DNA of 64,000 nucleotides, from contig OY997594.1 of the NCBI GenBank assembly GCA_963921825.1, forward strand, positions 16,497,001-16,561,000. The letters are read 5' to 3'. The notes under the pieces were generated by a model. It did no database searches and was not told where the DNA came from. It saw only the letters and a list, made by a program, of their open reading frames with translations. Numbering within the stretch: position 1 is the first letter of the stretch; every line of letters starts with the position of its first letter. This DNA comes from Erodium maritimum (lineage: Eukaryota; Streptophyta; Magnoliopsida; Geraniales; Geraniaceae). The translations under genes were made by a program, and so were the position numbers. Below are positions 24,721 to 36,758 of this stretch, piece by piece.

Positions 24721-25446
24721 TCTCGGCCCTAACAGAATTAAACGTGACACATGCATTTATGTACTACTCACGTCCTTTATTCCGGCTCCAAAAATCACGG
24801 CCCATTTATTAAGGCTCATAACTAAAGCCCATTTTACAATTTTGAGTCCACATATGTTTGCTGGTGAAAGATGGAACAGTTGAGTTTCGGGATCAACAAA
24901 AAGAAGGTGGCGGCTGTTTGTTTTTGTGTTTAGGACAGAGAGAAGAAAAAGGTTGCAATCAAGGAGAAGATTTTAAAAAAGGGGATATTTTTTCTGGTTG
25001 TGATAACTGATAAGCTCGTGCAACTTGTGTGTTAGCAATAGCAAATCAACAACTTACCTCTTTGAGGAGGCTTGTGGTCAGCGAGAAAAAAAAGGTGTGA
25101 AACATTTCACAAGGTTTGTGCTTCCTCTTATTTTATCTTTGTTGTTATAATTGGAGCATTAAAAACAACAGAGCCTGGTTAGGTAGTTATTGGGTGAGTG
25201 GAGGACAGACAAAGAAAGAGGTTCTTTTTTCTTTCCTTGTTGTTGTGGTGTTATACAGTACAAGAACATCCAAAATTGTTTTGTTGCTTTGTGGGGTATG
25301 TCTCTGATGAAAACCAGTAGTGGAATGTTGGGATGGATCCTAGAATTGCAGCAAGATCTGATTTAGTCTGGGGTTGTCTATTCTTGTATCGAGAGACAGA
25401 ATAAATTTGTAATTTTCGGATTGTTTTTCGATTAATATAAAAAGTC
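24721..25446. other. Intergenic, no gene seen
   Basis: No recognised gene or repeat. Short open frames such as 25116-25307 have no identifiable product. Confidence 0.4.
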
Positions 25447-27030
25447 GTTTTGAGAGGAATGACAATAGTATTAAATAAGTAAAATAAACAGGTGTTTGTC
25501 TGACGACAAACCCCTTACAAACCAGTAAATTAAAGATAAATAAAATGAGACATAAATGCTTAGAAGTAAATGGTGCTCATATGCATAGAGGCGGTCGGAG
25601 GGTTCACTACGGTAGCATCTATGGATACCGATACAGTATGCTCAACCATAAGTCGCTGATCGAGCAGACCAGGTGAAAACTGAACAGTTGTGGACCGATA
25701 ACTCCCCCGGTAAGTCAGCGTGCGTCGTCCTCCCTTGAGTGATAGGTGTAGGGCTCCTGAACACGGGATTGCTGACCCCGAAGTGGTAGGGAAGCATCTT
25801 GTCGACTGTTGGCAGAACCATTGCCACCAAATTGCCAGGGAGATGGTACAGTCGACCAACCCCTCCCTGGGCCCCCAGGCACTCATTCCTGGAGGAGGGG
25901 GTGCTTAAAGCCCCCCGCCGCTACCTGTGACACCCCATTAGACGCCGACGACCCCTCAGAAGAAGCTGTCGACTGTGAATAAATCACCCGATCCTGCACC
26001 GGGCCGCCGGACCTGTGCCTGGCGGCCCATGCCCCGACGTCGCCCGGCCCGACCCGGGTCCACCCCGTTTCAAATGCAGGCTGGATAGCCCTTGACTCGC
26101 GTCGACCAGGCCCTGACCCGGCCCACGGCAACCACGTCGCCCCATTCCGCCAGGCCCTACAAGCTTCCGCGAGGAACCCCCGGCCTAGGCCCATGTCCCC
26201 TCGATCCCGGTCCGGCCCACAGGTAGAAACCCTAGTGGTTTCGCGCGCCACCGCCTTCCCCCTTCTTCGCCACCACGCCAGCGCTTCCGATGTTTCTGTC
26301 GGCGTTGAGCCGTCCACCGGCAATCCCAACACCTCTCCGTGGCACAGAACCTAGGCCTTCCCATCCCTGACGTAGCCTCCATACCTGTCACCCGCGGTGA
26401 GATCTCCCCGGCCTTCCCCACCTTGACCTGACGCGGTCGTAGTCGTGCCGCCCCCGTACCGAGAAGCCCTTGTACCCGCCGCTCCTGCCACGACACCCCA
26501 TCGGAAAGCACTGATGGTGGCTCGTCATATCGGCTTTCAAACCAAGACAACGAAGGCGATGACGGAGTTGACGCCCATGGCGACCTTACTCCTTCCCCAC
26601 AGTTGCTCGACAAAAGGAGATTGTCGGAAACCGCCGCCTCCCTTGAACGCGAAACCCTAGATAAATAGGGCCGATTGTCCCATGAGTGCATGAAGATGCA
26701 CTGTGGATTGAGCTGGCGTGCGAGAGTACCTCCCGCCTCACCCTTGCTGCCCGACCATGGCCAACATACCGGAGGACCATATAATTGCAGGAGCCAAAAC
26801 ATGGAACGGAGATGTACCCACCCACCATGAACAAAGCCTCTTTTTCTCACCGAACTGTCCCCTCTCCCATGATCAAAATCAAATAGACCACCAATCAAAC
26901 ACAAGGGACCACTCCCCATAATCATGGAGCAAAAGTAGAGCACACCTAACCAGCGAGGGCGGAGCCCTCGCCGTTGCTGCTCTCTCCTCCTTTCGCTTCT
27001 AGGGCCCAAAGATCTCCTAGATATTATAGA
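25447..27030 (-). mobile_element. LINE-like retroposon with the R1 3' module, minus strand
   Basis: The left 470 bases (about 25450-25920) are the R1 3' module in reverse, very similar to 61810-62290. The rest to about 27015 is GC-rich with long minus-strand open frames (26185-27009 and 25883-26332) that show no domain I recognise. Flanks near 25437-25447 and 27023-27035 share AGTCGT within a longer imperfect match, a possible decayed target duplication. Reverse transcriptase and endonuclease are absent, so this is a non-autonomous or internally deleted LINE derivative. Confidence 0.55.
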
Positions 27031-27046
27031 GTCGTCTTTATCTCAT

Positions 27047-27680
27047 GTAAGGGTGGATGGGGGCTCAAATTCTTCTAAACATTTGTTTAACATCTGTTTA
27101 TTTTTTTTCATTTTTATAATATTATTTCTGTAAATTTCTAATGTGTCCCCCTCAAATTCTTCTAAACATTTGTTTAACGTCTGTTTTTTTCACTTTCTTC
27201 ATATTATTTATGTAAATTTTTAATATGCCCCCGCCCCCCTCAAATTCCACAAAACATGTGTAAATGATATTATTTTGATGATTTTTTTTGTTTGATTACA
27301 CCAACATTAATGTATTTAAACTTTCATTAATTTTTGTGTACTATATTGATCATACTAGCCGTTATTAGGACGGTAGATAGAGTACTTTATGTTATGTATA
27401 TTATCATGACTTGATTGAGAAATTACGTGAGAGACAAATAGATAAGTGATAGTATGATCATATTTATTGAGAAAAATATTTATGATTTTATTGACAATAA
27501 AAATGTTCTACAACATTTTCAAAATATAAAATCTCGATGTCACGTATCGCAAAAGTAGTCATTTATTGTTTTTATTCAATATTAATATTTTTAATGTTAC
27601 TTTATTTTTATTTTTACGTTATGTTATGTTATTATTAAAATAAATGTGGTCCCCCACTGTAAAACCTGGCTCCGCCACTG
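27047..27680. mobile_element. Degenerate non-autonomous hAT-like element
   Basis: The right end CCTGGCTCCGCCACTG (27665-27680) is the reverse complement of CAGTGGCGGAGCCAGG, a common plant hAT terminus. The left end (near 27047, AAGGGTGGATGGGGGCTC) is a poor match to it. The flanking octamers ATCTCATG (27039-27046) and GTCTCGTG (27681-27688) agree at 6 of 8 positions, as an old target duplication might. Inside, a roughly 90-base block containing CTCAAATTCTTCTAAACATT is repeated in tandem (27074 and 27157). There are no coding sequences. Confidence 0.5.
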
Positions 27681-28387
27681 GTCTCGTGGATATAGGCATA
27701 TTGCCGAATCATGTATAATTGAATTCTCTGTTTATTTTTCTTGCGTGTTCTATAATTATACGCATTGGGCATATGGAATTATCGACTGGATTCCAAGAAT
27801 TGAGATTAGGATTATCACGTTATGAGTGTTTGTTGTGGGTTGAATCACGTCGATTCTTTTCCGCGAATCCGATTGATTTTCCGGGTGAATCTTATTATTT
27901 TGTTTTGGGTACTAGATTTACTACAAAATAATTTTCTATAGTGTTTTGGCTAATTTTCAGTTGGTGTGAATGGCTACCTTAGAGGTCTCTCTGTTTGTGT
28001 ATATCGACTGGTTGCTATGGAACCAATTTGTTATTTATTTTTTACCCAAAAGACACCAGTAGAATTAAGAAAGGACCTTGCCCTTACTTGCGATCAGTAT
28101 GTGGGCGAGTACGAGTGGTCCCATTATTTATCAACTATATCGACAGCCCAATCTTCATCAGATGATTTGGGGTTGTCGTGTGCATGGGCATGGTCATCAT
28201 TTCTCTTGAATATGTCCCCTTTTGAATATGAAAATTTCAAAATAATAATATTTCTGGTATTTTAAAAGTTTTGGAAACATTTACGCTAATTTCTGACTCT
28301 AAATTAGTTTACGTGGAGTTTTACCTAAAAACTACATGATATAATGATTATTAAAGATGGAAGGGTTTTGATACAAATATGCTTCAG
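27681..28387. other. Intergenic; intron-like sequence near its end
   Basis: No recognised gene. An open frame at 27966-28265 has no identifiable family. From about 28310 the sequence loosely resembles intron 2 of the downstream MLO gene (shared ACATGATaTaATGATT-type string), consistent with the exon relic that follows. Confidence 0.4.
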
Positions 28388-28566
28388 AGTTGGTGCTTTT
28401 GGAATTCATATTTCTCCTGGATGTGTTCTTAAGTAAGATTGGAAAAATCTGCATCCCAGAGAGCTAAGGCACTCACCATTTGCTATTTCCAGAGCTCATT
28501 TTCTTCTTCCATTGGCCCTCACCAATTCTATCCAAGGCCTCTTGCTCTGATTACTCTATCAAAAAG
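28388..28566 (+). pseudogene. Broken copy of MLO exon 3
   Basis: The segment aligns along its length with exon 3 of the MLO gene at 33945-34171. Shared strings include GCTTTTGGxxTTCATATxTCTCCT, AAATCTGCATC, ATTTCCAGAGCTC and TTCTCTTCTTCCATT-like sequence. It also keeps the CAG acceptor just before the exon, so it arose by DNA duplication, not by retroposition of mRNA. It is dead: an in-frame TAA falls after the residues KICIPES (counterpart of QICITED), and about 45-50 bases are missing after CACTCACC. No other MLO exon was found nearby, so it is an isolated relic. It lies 5.4 kb upstream of the intact gene on the same strand. Confidence 0.85.
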
Positions 28567-28698
28567 GCATGTCTCGTGTTCTTTTTGACTTGCATCTTAA
28601 TCTTTGACACATACTTTATGTCCTAGGTCAATTTTTTCATGTATGAAATTCTCATTTATTAATACATTGGCACTTTCATTATTATTATTTTAAATGTT

Positions 28699-30226
28699 TT
28701 TTTTTGATCAGCAATTTTTTTGTTTTATAAAAACCATGTTTTCAAAATGAAAACATGGTTATGGACAATGTCCACCCAAACCAGAACAAACAAGAGAATA
28801 CCAAGGGTATCTCAAACCAGTTACAACAAGGTCTAACAACCTAGAACACTACCAAGAAGAACAACTAAGGAACTTAATTGAAACTAAACAAGTTCCCAAC
28901 CAAAGTAAACTTCAACCCAACATGGGGAAATACAACAACAGGTCTACAAACCCAGATACACGAAAGTAAAGTACAGAACAAACAAACCAAACAAAACCAG
29001 AAGATGAACCGAAGAAACCCCGGGACCGAAATAAAGAAGAAGCCACCGCTACCAGGACGCCATCTCTCTGACTTGAAGCTCAACATGAACCACCACCGGT
29101 CCGCAACCCTGAGAAGAGAGGGAAGACGCCCCAAACCCCAGCCACTTCTGAACGTCCAGCCAAGAATTCCGAACAGCAACACCTAACCAGAAAAGCCAAC
29201 CACAACCAAGAGCAGAAAGGAAGAAGAGTGAAAGTGCCCCCAAAGTCGAACCCAAGAACCCAAAAACCAAAGCAACCCCAAACCGATTAAGAGACCCAGC
29301 TACTTGAACCCTAAATCCTCAGCTCATCAAGACCGAAGTCAAATTCCCCAGTCAACACTGAGAGAGAATCAGATGAGCCAGTACCAAATTGATACCGAGG
29401 ATAAAAGGGAATTATCAAACAGTAAGGGACTAAAATCAGTAAACCTCTAACCCTAACCCCGACCCCCCCACTGATAAGTAAATCCGGCCAACACCAAAAA
29501 TATCTACTAAATCAGAAGGAAGGGAAAGAGAGCTAGGATAAAGGCGGAGAAGCAAGGAGTTCGGATCTTACCAAAACCGTCCTTCACGACCCACGCAGAA
29601 AGCCTCCGGCGTCCCTCATCTCCGATCTGAGAAGTCAGATCCCGACACGGGCCAACACCCTGATGACGGCCCCAAGAGGAGACACACGTTTGCACGCAGG
29701 AACTACAGAGGCGAGCACAAATCAGATCGTCAATAGACGACCTCAGATCTGAGATCCAAAACACTCCCAGTCCTCTCCCCCAACCCAGTGGTCCCGAAGC
29801 TTGAAGAACGAACCAAAACCCTCGACGGAGCTATAACAGGGCCTAAGAAGCCAAAAAACGGGAACCACAAGAGGAGGAGAAGAAACGAAGGAGAGCCGAC
29901 CCCAGGTGAAGGAAAACGGTGATGGAGGGTAGATCTACGACCCACATCACCGGATCTGTGAGGAGAGGTCTCCCACACGTAGATCTGACCACTCCAACGG
30001 CATAAGGCCCAACCAAGGAGGAAGAAACACTCAGAGGAGGGCAAAGAGATGGAGATAGACGAAGGGAAGGGGGTGAAAGGGAGGGAGAAGACCAGATCCA
30101 CCGGTGGCTTCCTCGGCCGGAGCCAAGAAAGCCACCGGAGACACGCTCAGCGAGGGCGGCGAGGTTAGGTAGAAGAAAGGGATTCTAGAGAGAAGGAGGA
30201 GCTCCTCTCTCTAGATGGATGTGGAG
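28699..30226 (-). mobile_element. Non-autonomous LINE-like insertion with 14-bp target duplication
   Basis: An exact 14-base duplication, TTATTTTAAATGTT, flanks the insert (28685-28698 and 30227-30240). A T-run directly after the left copy is the poly(A) tail of a minus-strand insertion. Both are hallmarks of target-primed reverse transcription. The body is 1.53 kb, AC-rich then GC-rich toward its 5' end (right side). It has open frames (28874-29182, 29730-30101) but no reverse transcriptase, endonuclease or zinc-knuckle motif. It landed next to the MLO exon relic. Confidence 0.85.
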
Positions 30227-30240
30227 TTATTTTAAATGTT

Positions 30241-31055
30241 AATGCGTGAATAATCGACTCTTTCGAAGATCATCAAATACGCGACTTGATTGGGAAAACT
30301 CTTAGAAGAAAAAGAGTATTATTCCAATGATCTCTGGTCTTACCAATATACTAAAAATAGTATGATATTGGCTAATGATCACATTTTACTGATCATTCAT
30401 ATTGGATATGAAGTCAAACCATAGATACCATTTAGACAAATGGTATTGGATGACTCACTATGAGAATACTACATAGTAATTGTCATAAGTATTTCTCAGT
30501 ACCATAATATGACTTAAGTTCTTTGACCTTATAGTCTTCATGGGTTTTTACATAAGTGGTTGTGTGTCTCGATCTCTATCCCGGTTCTGGGTCAAGATGA
30601 TCGACTGGTTTTGTTTTACTTTACATGTTTTGTTCCTTTTTGCAAAGTTAATGATTAGTGAGCGAAGATTCAAAGCTTCTACCCAAGGATTCAGGGACTT
30701 TTATCGGGAGGGATCATTGAATCACATCTACCATCGTCGCTCTCCTCCCGTTGAAACTGATGAGGTCAAGTTCGGTTTTCAACCAGAAAAAAGGAGTCCT
30801 CTCCACAGGATCAAGCAGCATTATGGCCACACCTTGAGCAGTCTTCATTAGTTTCGTCAGTTCCGTAGTTTAATTTCTGTTTGCCTTTTTGACTTTTACA
30901 AACCATGTTACACGGTCACCCTATCTCATAGTTATTGTTCGGAACCATTTTTAAAAATTTAACCATATTATGACATTTTTTTTTATGAATTAATGAAATC
31001 CGTATTTTTTTTAGTAAAAAAGGTTACTTGATAAAAGAACAAGATAATCGAGCTG
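30241..31055. other. Intergenic with an R2 retroposon fragment
   Basis: Between about 30660 and 30850 on the + strand lies a fragment related to family R2. It contains GGATTCAGGGACTTTTATCGGGAGGGAT, recognisable in shorter form at 46840 and, reversed, at 24280 and 55985. The rest shows no gene. Confidence 0.45.
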
Positions 31056-33190
31056 ATTTTTTTGACTGAAAGGTGCAATTTTATTTCTTAGGCTTCAATG
31101 CGACAAAAATAGTGCGTCAGAGAAACCTCTGACCACATTAGAAGAGCTATTACATAGTATCGAGCCCCTAAGATCTGTCTACACATAACTCTATAACAAA
31201 AAAACTGGCACATGCGGTTTTTTTGGGAGCCATAAAGGCGAACATAAATTAAATGACAATGAAACTGATGACTGCTGCTCAAAGTAGTGCCCAGCTGCCG
31301 CATATTCTGCAACATGCGACCGAACCTGCTGACATCGGTTTCCAAGGGAGGTAGAGCTCTTGCTAGGGACCACTCCTAAGGCCAGTCCGTAGAGCACTGT
31401 ATTCCTTTCATTCCTCAACATGGGCCTGCCTAGTATCCCATGCTTGGTCGTCCTGAGGTTCCTCAGCAAAACCCCTCTCTTCTCCCCCACTTCCTTGCTT
31501 CGGGCCTATCCCCGGTTCATTTCCCAATCTATGCCTATCTTTGTGCCCAAGCAGGGTTCGAGATGTCGGTGCCACAATACTCGATGGCTGACCGATCGCC
31601 AGAATCTGACCGGCCTGATTTTCTCGGGGTGTCTGGTGGCCCTTCCAAAAATACGCTCAGTTAGGTGCAATAGTCGGGGATACCATTGGGCCACTGCCTC
31701 GATGCAATGGGGCTTTAGGTGCAGTAGTCGAGAACAATAGCTGCCCGGGCGCCTTTCCACCCCAATCAGTGGCATAATTCTTTATCTGCTACTCCTTACA
31801 AAATTCCATGACCGAGGAATCAAACCGGGGTGGGGCCACCACCTGCCGATCACACTCAGATACCTTGTGGCCGAGCATATCACAGTTATAACAGAAATGC
31901 GGGAGTTTGGTGTAGGTAAGAGTGATACAAACCGGGTCAGGAATTTCCTGAAAACGTAGGAGAAGTTGTCGACAAAGAGGGTGTGCCACAAGGTGCCAAT
32001 ACTTGATCCTCACCGACCTCCCCCAACAGACGCCCCATTGGTCGTAGGGAACCTCCACGCATAGACCCTATGCCGATCCAATCGTCTCACCCGTGGGGGA
32101 GGCCATGTGCATGAACCCATAGCTGAATTCGATCCAAGATAGGGGGGGGGGGGGGTGAGGTGGGGTTCCTCCCTAGCCAGAGGATCAAGGTCCTCGAAAA
32201 GCAATGACCGACCGGCAAAGCACCATGGCTCATTCCTTCGAACCCATGCCCTAGCTACAGCCGACCACTCGGTTTTGAAGTAGATACCGAACACTCCCGG
32301 GCCAATGTCCTTAATGACTAAACCATCAGCCGACCTCCCCCACGCCTTCGTAATAATCTTGAGAATGGCCTCTTTCTAGGGCGACGTTGAGGCCCATAGT
32401 GTGCCTAACATGGCAAATTGCTGTCGAGCCAGGGTAGAGGGACTCGCCGGCACATACGACACCTCTACCTCCAGGACCTCATTCTTCTCGAAGGAGCACG
32501 TCAATAGCCCATCCTGCAAGGTGGGCAGTGGAGACACCTTCGGTGGTAACGCGAGACTCGACGAGTCTGAACCAACCTCCGGAAATTTGAATAACCCACG
32601 TCGGTGTACCCATCCCCGGTGGCGGGATCACCAGAACACCCCCCCCCCCCCCCCCCCCCCCGCACACACACAAATTGGTTCCTCCCTCTCCGAGTTGGGC
32701 ATAAGGACCTTGTCGCGAAGAGAGTCTCGGATTATAGGAGACGACATAGAGACAAAAGGGGCCACCGACAATTGCAGCGTGCCAAGAAGCGTAGGTTCCG
32801 GTGATAGTTAAGGAGCTGAGACAAACGGAGGTGTCAAAACCCTAACATAGTGTGGGCCCGATTTTTGGCTTGAGAGATCGGTCCCGTCGTGGTTTTCCCA
32901 ATAGTTTCGACGGACCCAGAGAGTAAGCTGGAATTACCAACGACGCCGGGGTCGAAGATGGAGTTGCGGGGGAGGAAGGGCAAGAGACGAAAGACAAAGG
33001 TGTCTGTGACATCTGAAGTCTGCTCTTCTTAAGGAGGGACGTGATCTCCGAGGAGGGACACTATGATGGTGTAAGTGGCGTGGAGTGCACCACGATAGAC
33101 TGAGATGAGACAAGACCGACGATACAAGCAAGAACCTCCATAGGTGAGAATAAGATTTCCTCGAAAAGGAGGAAGGTCTCGAGAGAGAAC
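31056..33190 (-). mobile_element. L1-type LINE derivative with ORF1 zinc knuckle
   Basis: The minus-strand frame at 31789-32058 contains LPHFCYNCDMLGHKVSEC, a CCHC zinc knuckle (C-x2-C-x4-H-x4-C) in the context usual for plant L1 ORF1. Just upstream, 32010-32294 has AVARAWVRRNEPWCFAGRSL, resembling the DUF4283-type region that precedes the knuckle in these proteins. The left end (31056-31200) looks like a LINE 3' region. ORF2 (endonuclease and reverse transcriptase) is missing. The two ORF1 pieces are in different frames, so the copy is inactive. C and G homopolymers (about 32141-32154 and 32639-32661) interrupt it. Confidence 0.7.
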
Positions 33191-33591
33191 TTTTTGATTT
33201 CGACTATCGTGCTGAATTAGTTTAAACCAAAGTTATTGTATTGTAATTTTTCTTTATTGACGACGCGGTTTTAGTGGTGGAATTTGTTCTGTCGTTTATT
33301 GTGCGTGATTAGCTGCTACAGAATGACTTTGTTATTTTTTTTCCTTTGTTAGCGTTTGTTAATTGGGCAGTAAGATAATGGGTGAATTAAAAAAAAGACG
33401 AGACTTTTTATTTAGTAGGGACTCGACTCCGATGTTCACAGAAACTATCCTAGTCACGCGCGGGATCAGCATGTGGTCTCATAAATTATCAACCACCTCA
33501 AAGGGGCCAATCTTGATCTCCATGGTTCCAAAACCAAAACAGGACACAGAAGCAAAACCAATTATTGTTGTTAAGAATTAAGCAGAGGATC
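33191..33591 (+). promoter_or_regulatory. Upstream region of the MLO gene
   Basis: This is the 400-base stretch between the LINE derivative and the MLO start codon. No clear TATA box at a convincing distance or other defined element was identified. The 5' untranslated leader must lie here. Confidence 0.35.
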
Positions 33592-36500
33592 ATGTCGGAA
33601 TCAGAAGGAGAAGGGACAACCTTGGAGTACACTCCCACATGGGTCGTGGCGGCTGTCTGCAGTGTCATCGTCGTCATATCCCTTGCCGTCGAACGGATCA
33701 TCCACTACTCCGGCAAGGCAAGTCATCTTGCTTCCCTCTGCTCTCTCTGTATCTGCAAAAAGTTGTAACTTTTCTTTCTTTTTTCTGGGGGTTTTGCAGT
33801 ACTTGAAGAAGAAGGACCAGAAGCCTCTTTTCGATGCCTTGCAGAAGATCAAAGAAGGTTGGTTGGAGCTCGTTTTCTTTACTTTGACATGATCTGATGA
33901 TTGAAGATTGAAGAGTAGTGAATAGTGATGTGAATGTGTTGCAGAGTTGATGCTTTTGGGGTTCATATCTCTCCTCCTCACTGTGTTCCAAAGCAGGATC
34001 GCCCAAATCTGCATCACTGAGGACTTAGCCACTCACTGGCTTCCCTGTAAGAGGCATGAACAAGAAGAAGAAGCCACCACTACCACTTCGCATTTCCAGA
34101 GCTCCTTCTCTTCTTCCATTCGCCGACACCTTCTCTCCGAGGCCTCTTCCTCTCATTACTGTACTGACAAGGTACCATTTCTGTTAGAATTGTTCAATCT
34201 TCATTGTATAGTTGACTTCTCCTTTCTTATCTAAAACTTATTAGTTTAATTTAGGTTCTTAGATCATATATACCAAGTTGGCTCTTTGGAAGTCCCCATC
34301 AATTGGGTAAATATCATATATTTCAATTGTTGCTCCTCTTTTGTGGACTCCTCCCCAACAAAACCTTTTTTTTGTTCTGTCTTGTTTGTGGAGCTCCTTT
34401 TACTACTGCTTTTCCTTTTTTGAGAGATTTGCTTTGATCAACCATTGTATATATATATATATATATGTCATGAAGTTGATATTTGTTTTAAGATGGATAT
34501 TATTACTTCTTAGTTTTGTCTTGTCTCTTTTCTTTTTCAGGGGAAGGTTCCATTGCTGTCCTCCACTGCATTACATCATCTTCACATTTTCATCTTTGTC
34601 CTAGCTGTTGTGCACGTCACTATCTGTGCTCTCACTATACTTTTCGGAGGACTTAAGGTAACTAGTCACAATCTGTTTCTGTTTCTGTCTCACTCTCACT
34701 GATGCACATGTTGTGTAGATTCGTCAATGGAAAGCTTGGGAGGATTCTATAGCCAAAAAGGAATGCAACCCTGAAGAAGGTAATATATTATTAATTACCT
34801 CACTCTGCATACAAGTCTGATATGTTTTTTTTCTTCTCCTCTTGCAGTTGTGAGGAAAAAATTCACTCCTGTCCAAGACCATGAGTTTATCAGGAGTCGA
34901 TTTAAGGGAATGGGAAAAATCTCACCTTTACTAGCTTGGCTGGTAAGTTTATATATAGTTGAACTTGAAGAAGCTGTTATTGTTAAATGAGATTGCAACG
35001 TTTTGTTTTTTTCAGCATTCATTTTTCAAGCAATTTTATGCATCAGTGACCAAATCAGATTACGTGACTCTGCGAACCGGCTTCATTATGGTAACTATCT
35101 CTTGTATACTAATACAAGCCTTGACTTGTACATAATTAGACCAAATGGTAATGTTGCTTCTGCAGACTCATTGCAGGGGGAATCCAAACTTCAATTTTCA
35201 CAAGTACATGATGCGCGCCTTCGAGGTTGATTTCAGGAAAGTTGTTGGAATAAGGTTAGTATCAAAGCTTAGGATTTATTTCATTTAATATTTCAAGGTT
35301 AATATCGTCATTTTAAAACAAATTGATACTTTTTGCCATTATGGAAGAAAATGGTTATGATTTACAAAAAGTCCTTTTCACATAACTTTTGACTGGATTC
35401 CCTGCAGTTGGTATCTGTGGTTATTCGTGGTCGTGTTCTTGTTGCTGAATGTCTCCGGTGAGCTTCTTTGTTAACTAATGTCGATGAGAGAAACTGTACC
35501 ACTGATTCTTAACAATCACATTTTCTTGTGCAGGATGGAATGCCTATTTTTGGATAGCATTCGTTCCCTTCATGGTAACATTTACATACACCAAATATAT
35601 TAGAGAACCGACTCAGCTAAAACTCAAGCTGATAGTCGATTATAGTTTTATATCAGGTAATGTATCTTGATTGTCCACTGTTATGTTACGCAGCTTCTAC
35701 TTGCAGTTGGTACAAAGTTGGAGCATGTAATTACTCAACTAGCCCATGAGGTTGCTGAAAAACACGAAGCCATAGAAGGAGAATTGGTGGTGCAACCTTC
35801 AGATGATCATTTCTGGTTCCAAAAGCCTAAAATCGTTCTCATATTGATTCACATTCTGCTCTTCCAGAACTCTTTTGAACTTGCATTCTTCTTCTGGATC
35901 TTGGTAAGACCAATTATTAATTAATGCCCGTCTTTTGGGTCTGATGTCTGATATGTATATAATTATTTTTGCAGATTCAATATGGATTTGACTCGTGCAT
36001 AATGGGAGAGCTCGGGCTTATAATCCCAAGACTCGTCATAGGGTGAGATCCTGATCTTGTTATTAATTCACACAATGTTAAGTGTATAGGTGTTTATTAA
36101 CTCAAGGAAAAAGATTACCTACTTCACCTTTCAGTTATCACTTTCTAGCTGATGTGACTTTCAGTTATCACTTCTTAGCTCATTTTTTTGTACAATTCTT
36201 AATCCAATGGTGGTACGTTTTTACAAAAAATAATTGTTTTCTGAAGATCACACAAGCTAGGAAATGATAATTGAAGTTACAACAGGTTAGGAATCGACGT
36301 CATCCCTTGCCTCAATACTTATTTTTCTTGTGTACGTAGGGTGTCATCCCTTGACTCAATACTTATTTTTCTTGTGTACGTAGGGTGTTTGTGCAGTTCG
36401 TGTGCAGCTATAGTACGTTACCGCTCTATGCCATTGTGACACAGGTGAGTGAGTTTTTAAGTGAATCGGGTTTTAAGATACATTTATATGAGTGAAAGTG

Positions 36501-36758
36501 GGTTTTGTGAAGATGGGGAGTGCATTCAAGAAGGAAGTATTTGAGGAGAACGTACAGAAGGGGCTTGTAGGGTGGGCTCAGCATGCACGGAAGAAAAAGG
36601 GTCTCAAGAACGGAGTTCCGAAATCGGAAGCTCCGGCGACTCCTCCTCCTGCCGCCGTCGGTTTTGCGGTTCAGTTGGCCAAGATGGGAGGGAAGAAATC
36701 TTCATCGGAGGGTAATGCAGGAGGTGAGATTGATGACGCAGCCAATGTATCCAAATAA
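33592..36758 (+). CDS. MLO: MLO-family seven-transmembrane protein, MLO1/MLO13-like, 14 exons
   Basis: MLO proteins are plant plasma-membrane proteins with seven helices and a cytosolic calmodulin-binding tail. Different clades act in powdery mildew susceptibility, pollen tube or root responses, and several conduct calcium. Exons: 33592-33717, 33800-33857, 33945-34171, 34541-34657, 34719-34779, 34848-34942, 35016-35090, 35166-35254, 35408-35457, 35534-35574, 35694-35903, 35975-36042, 36384-36444, 36513-36758, giving 507 residues. Family landmarks are TLEYTPTWVVAAVC at the start, KEELMLLGFISLLLTVFQSR, GKVPLLSSTALHHLHIFIF, KSDYVTLRTGFIMTHCRGNP and FDSCIMG. The tail FEENVQKGLVGWAQHARKKK (about residues 435-454) is the calmodulin-binding helix with its Trp. 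Similarity to Arabidopsis MLO1 suggests the MLO1/MLO13/MLO15 clade and not the classic mildew clade (inference). Intron 1 begins GCAAGT, a GC-AG intron. Confidence 0.96.
36299..36386 (+). repeat. 44-bp tandem duplication spanning the MLO exon 13 acceptor
   Basis: Two nearly identical 44-base units, each containing TTATTTTTCTTGTGTACGTA then GGGT, lie end to end (about 36299-36342 and 36343-36386). Each ends with the same TAG|GGTGT context. The true exon 13 start is at 36384. The copy gives an upstream twin acceptor at 36338-36339. Confidence 0.9.

Noticed and set aside
26185-27009. Minus-strand open frame of 274 codons
   Set aside because: It lies within an R1-type retroposon and shows low-complexity GC-rich translation without a recognisable domain.
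34449-34466. (TA)n stretch in MLO intron 3 as a sign of a second TA-flanked MITE
   Set aside because: It is short and no inverted-repeat element lies beside it.
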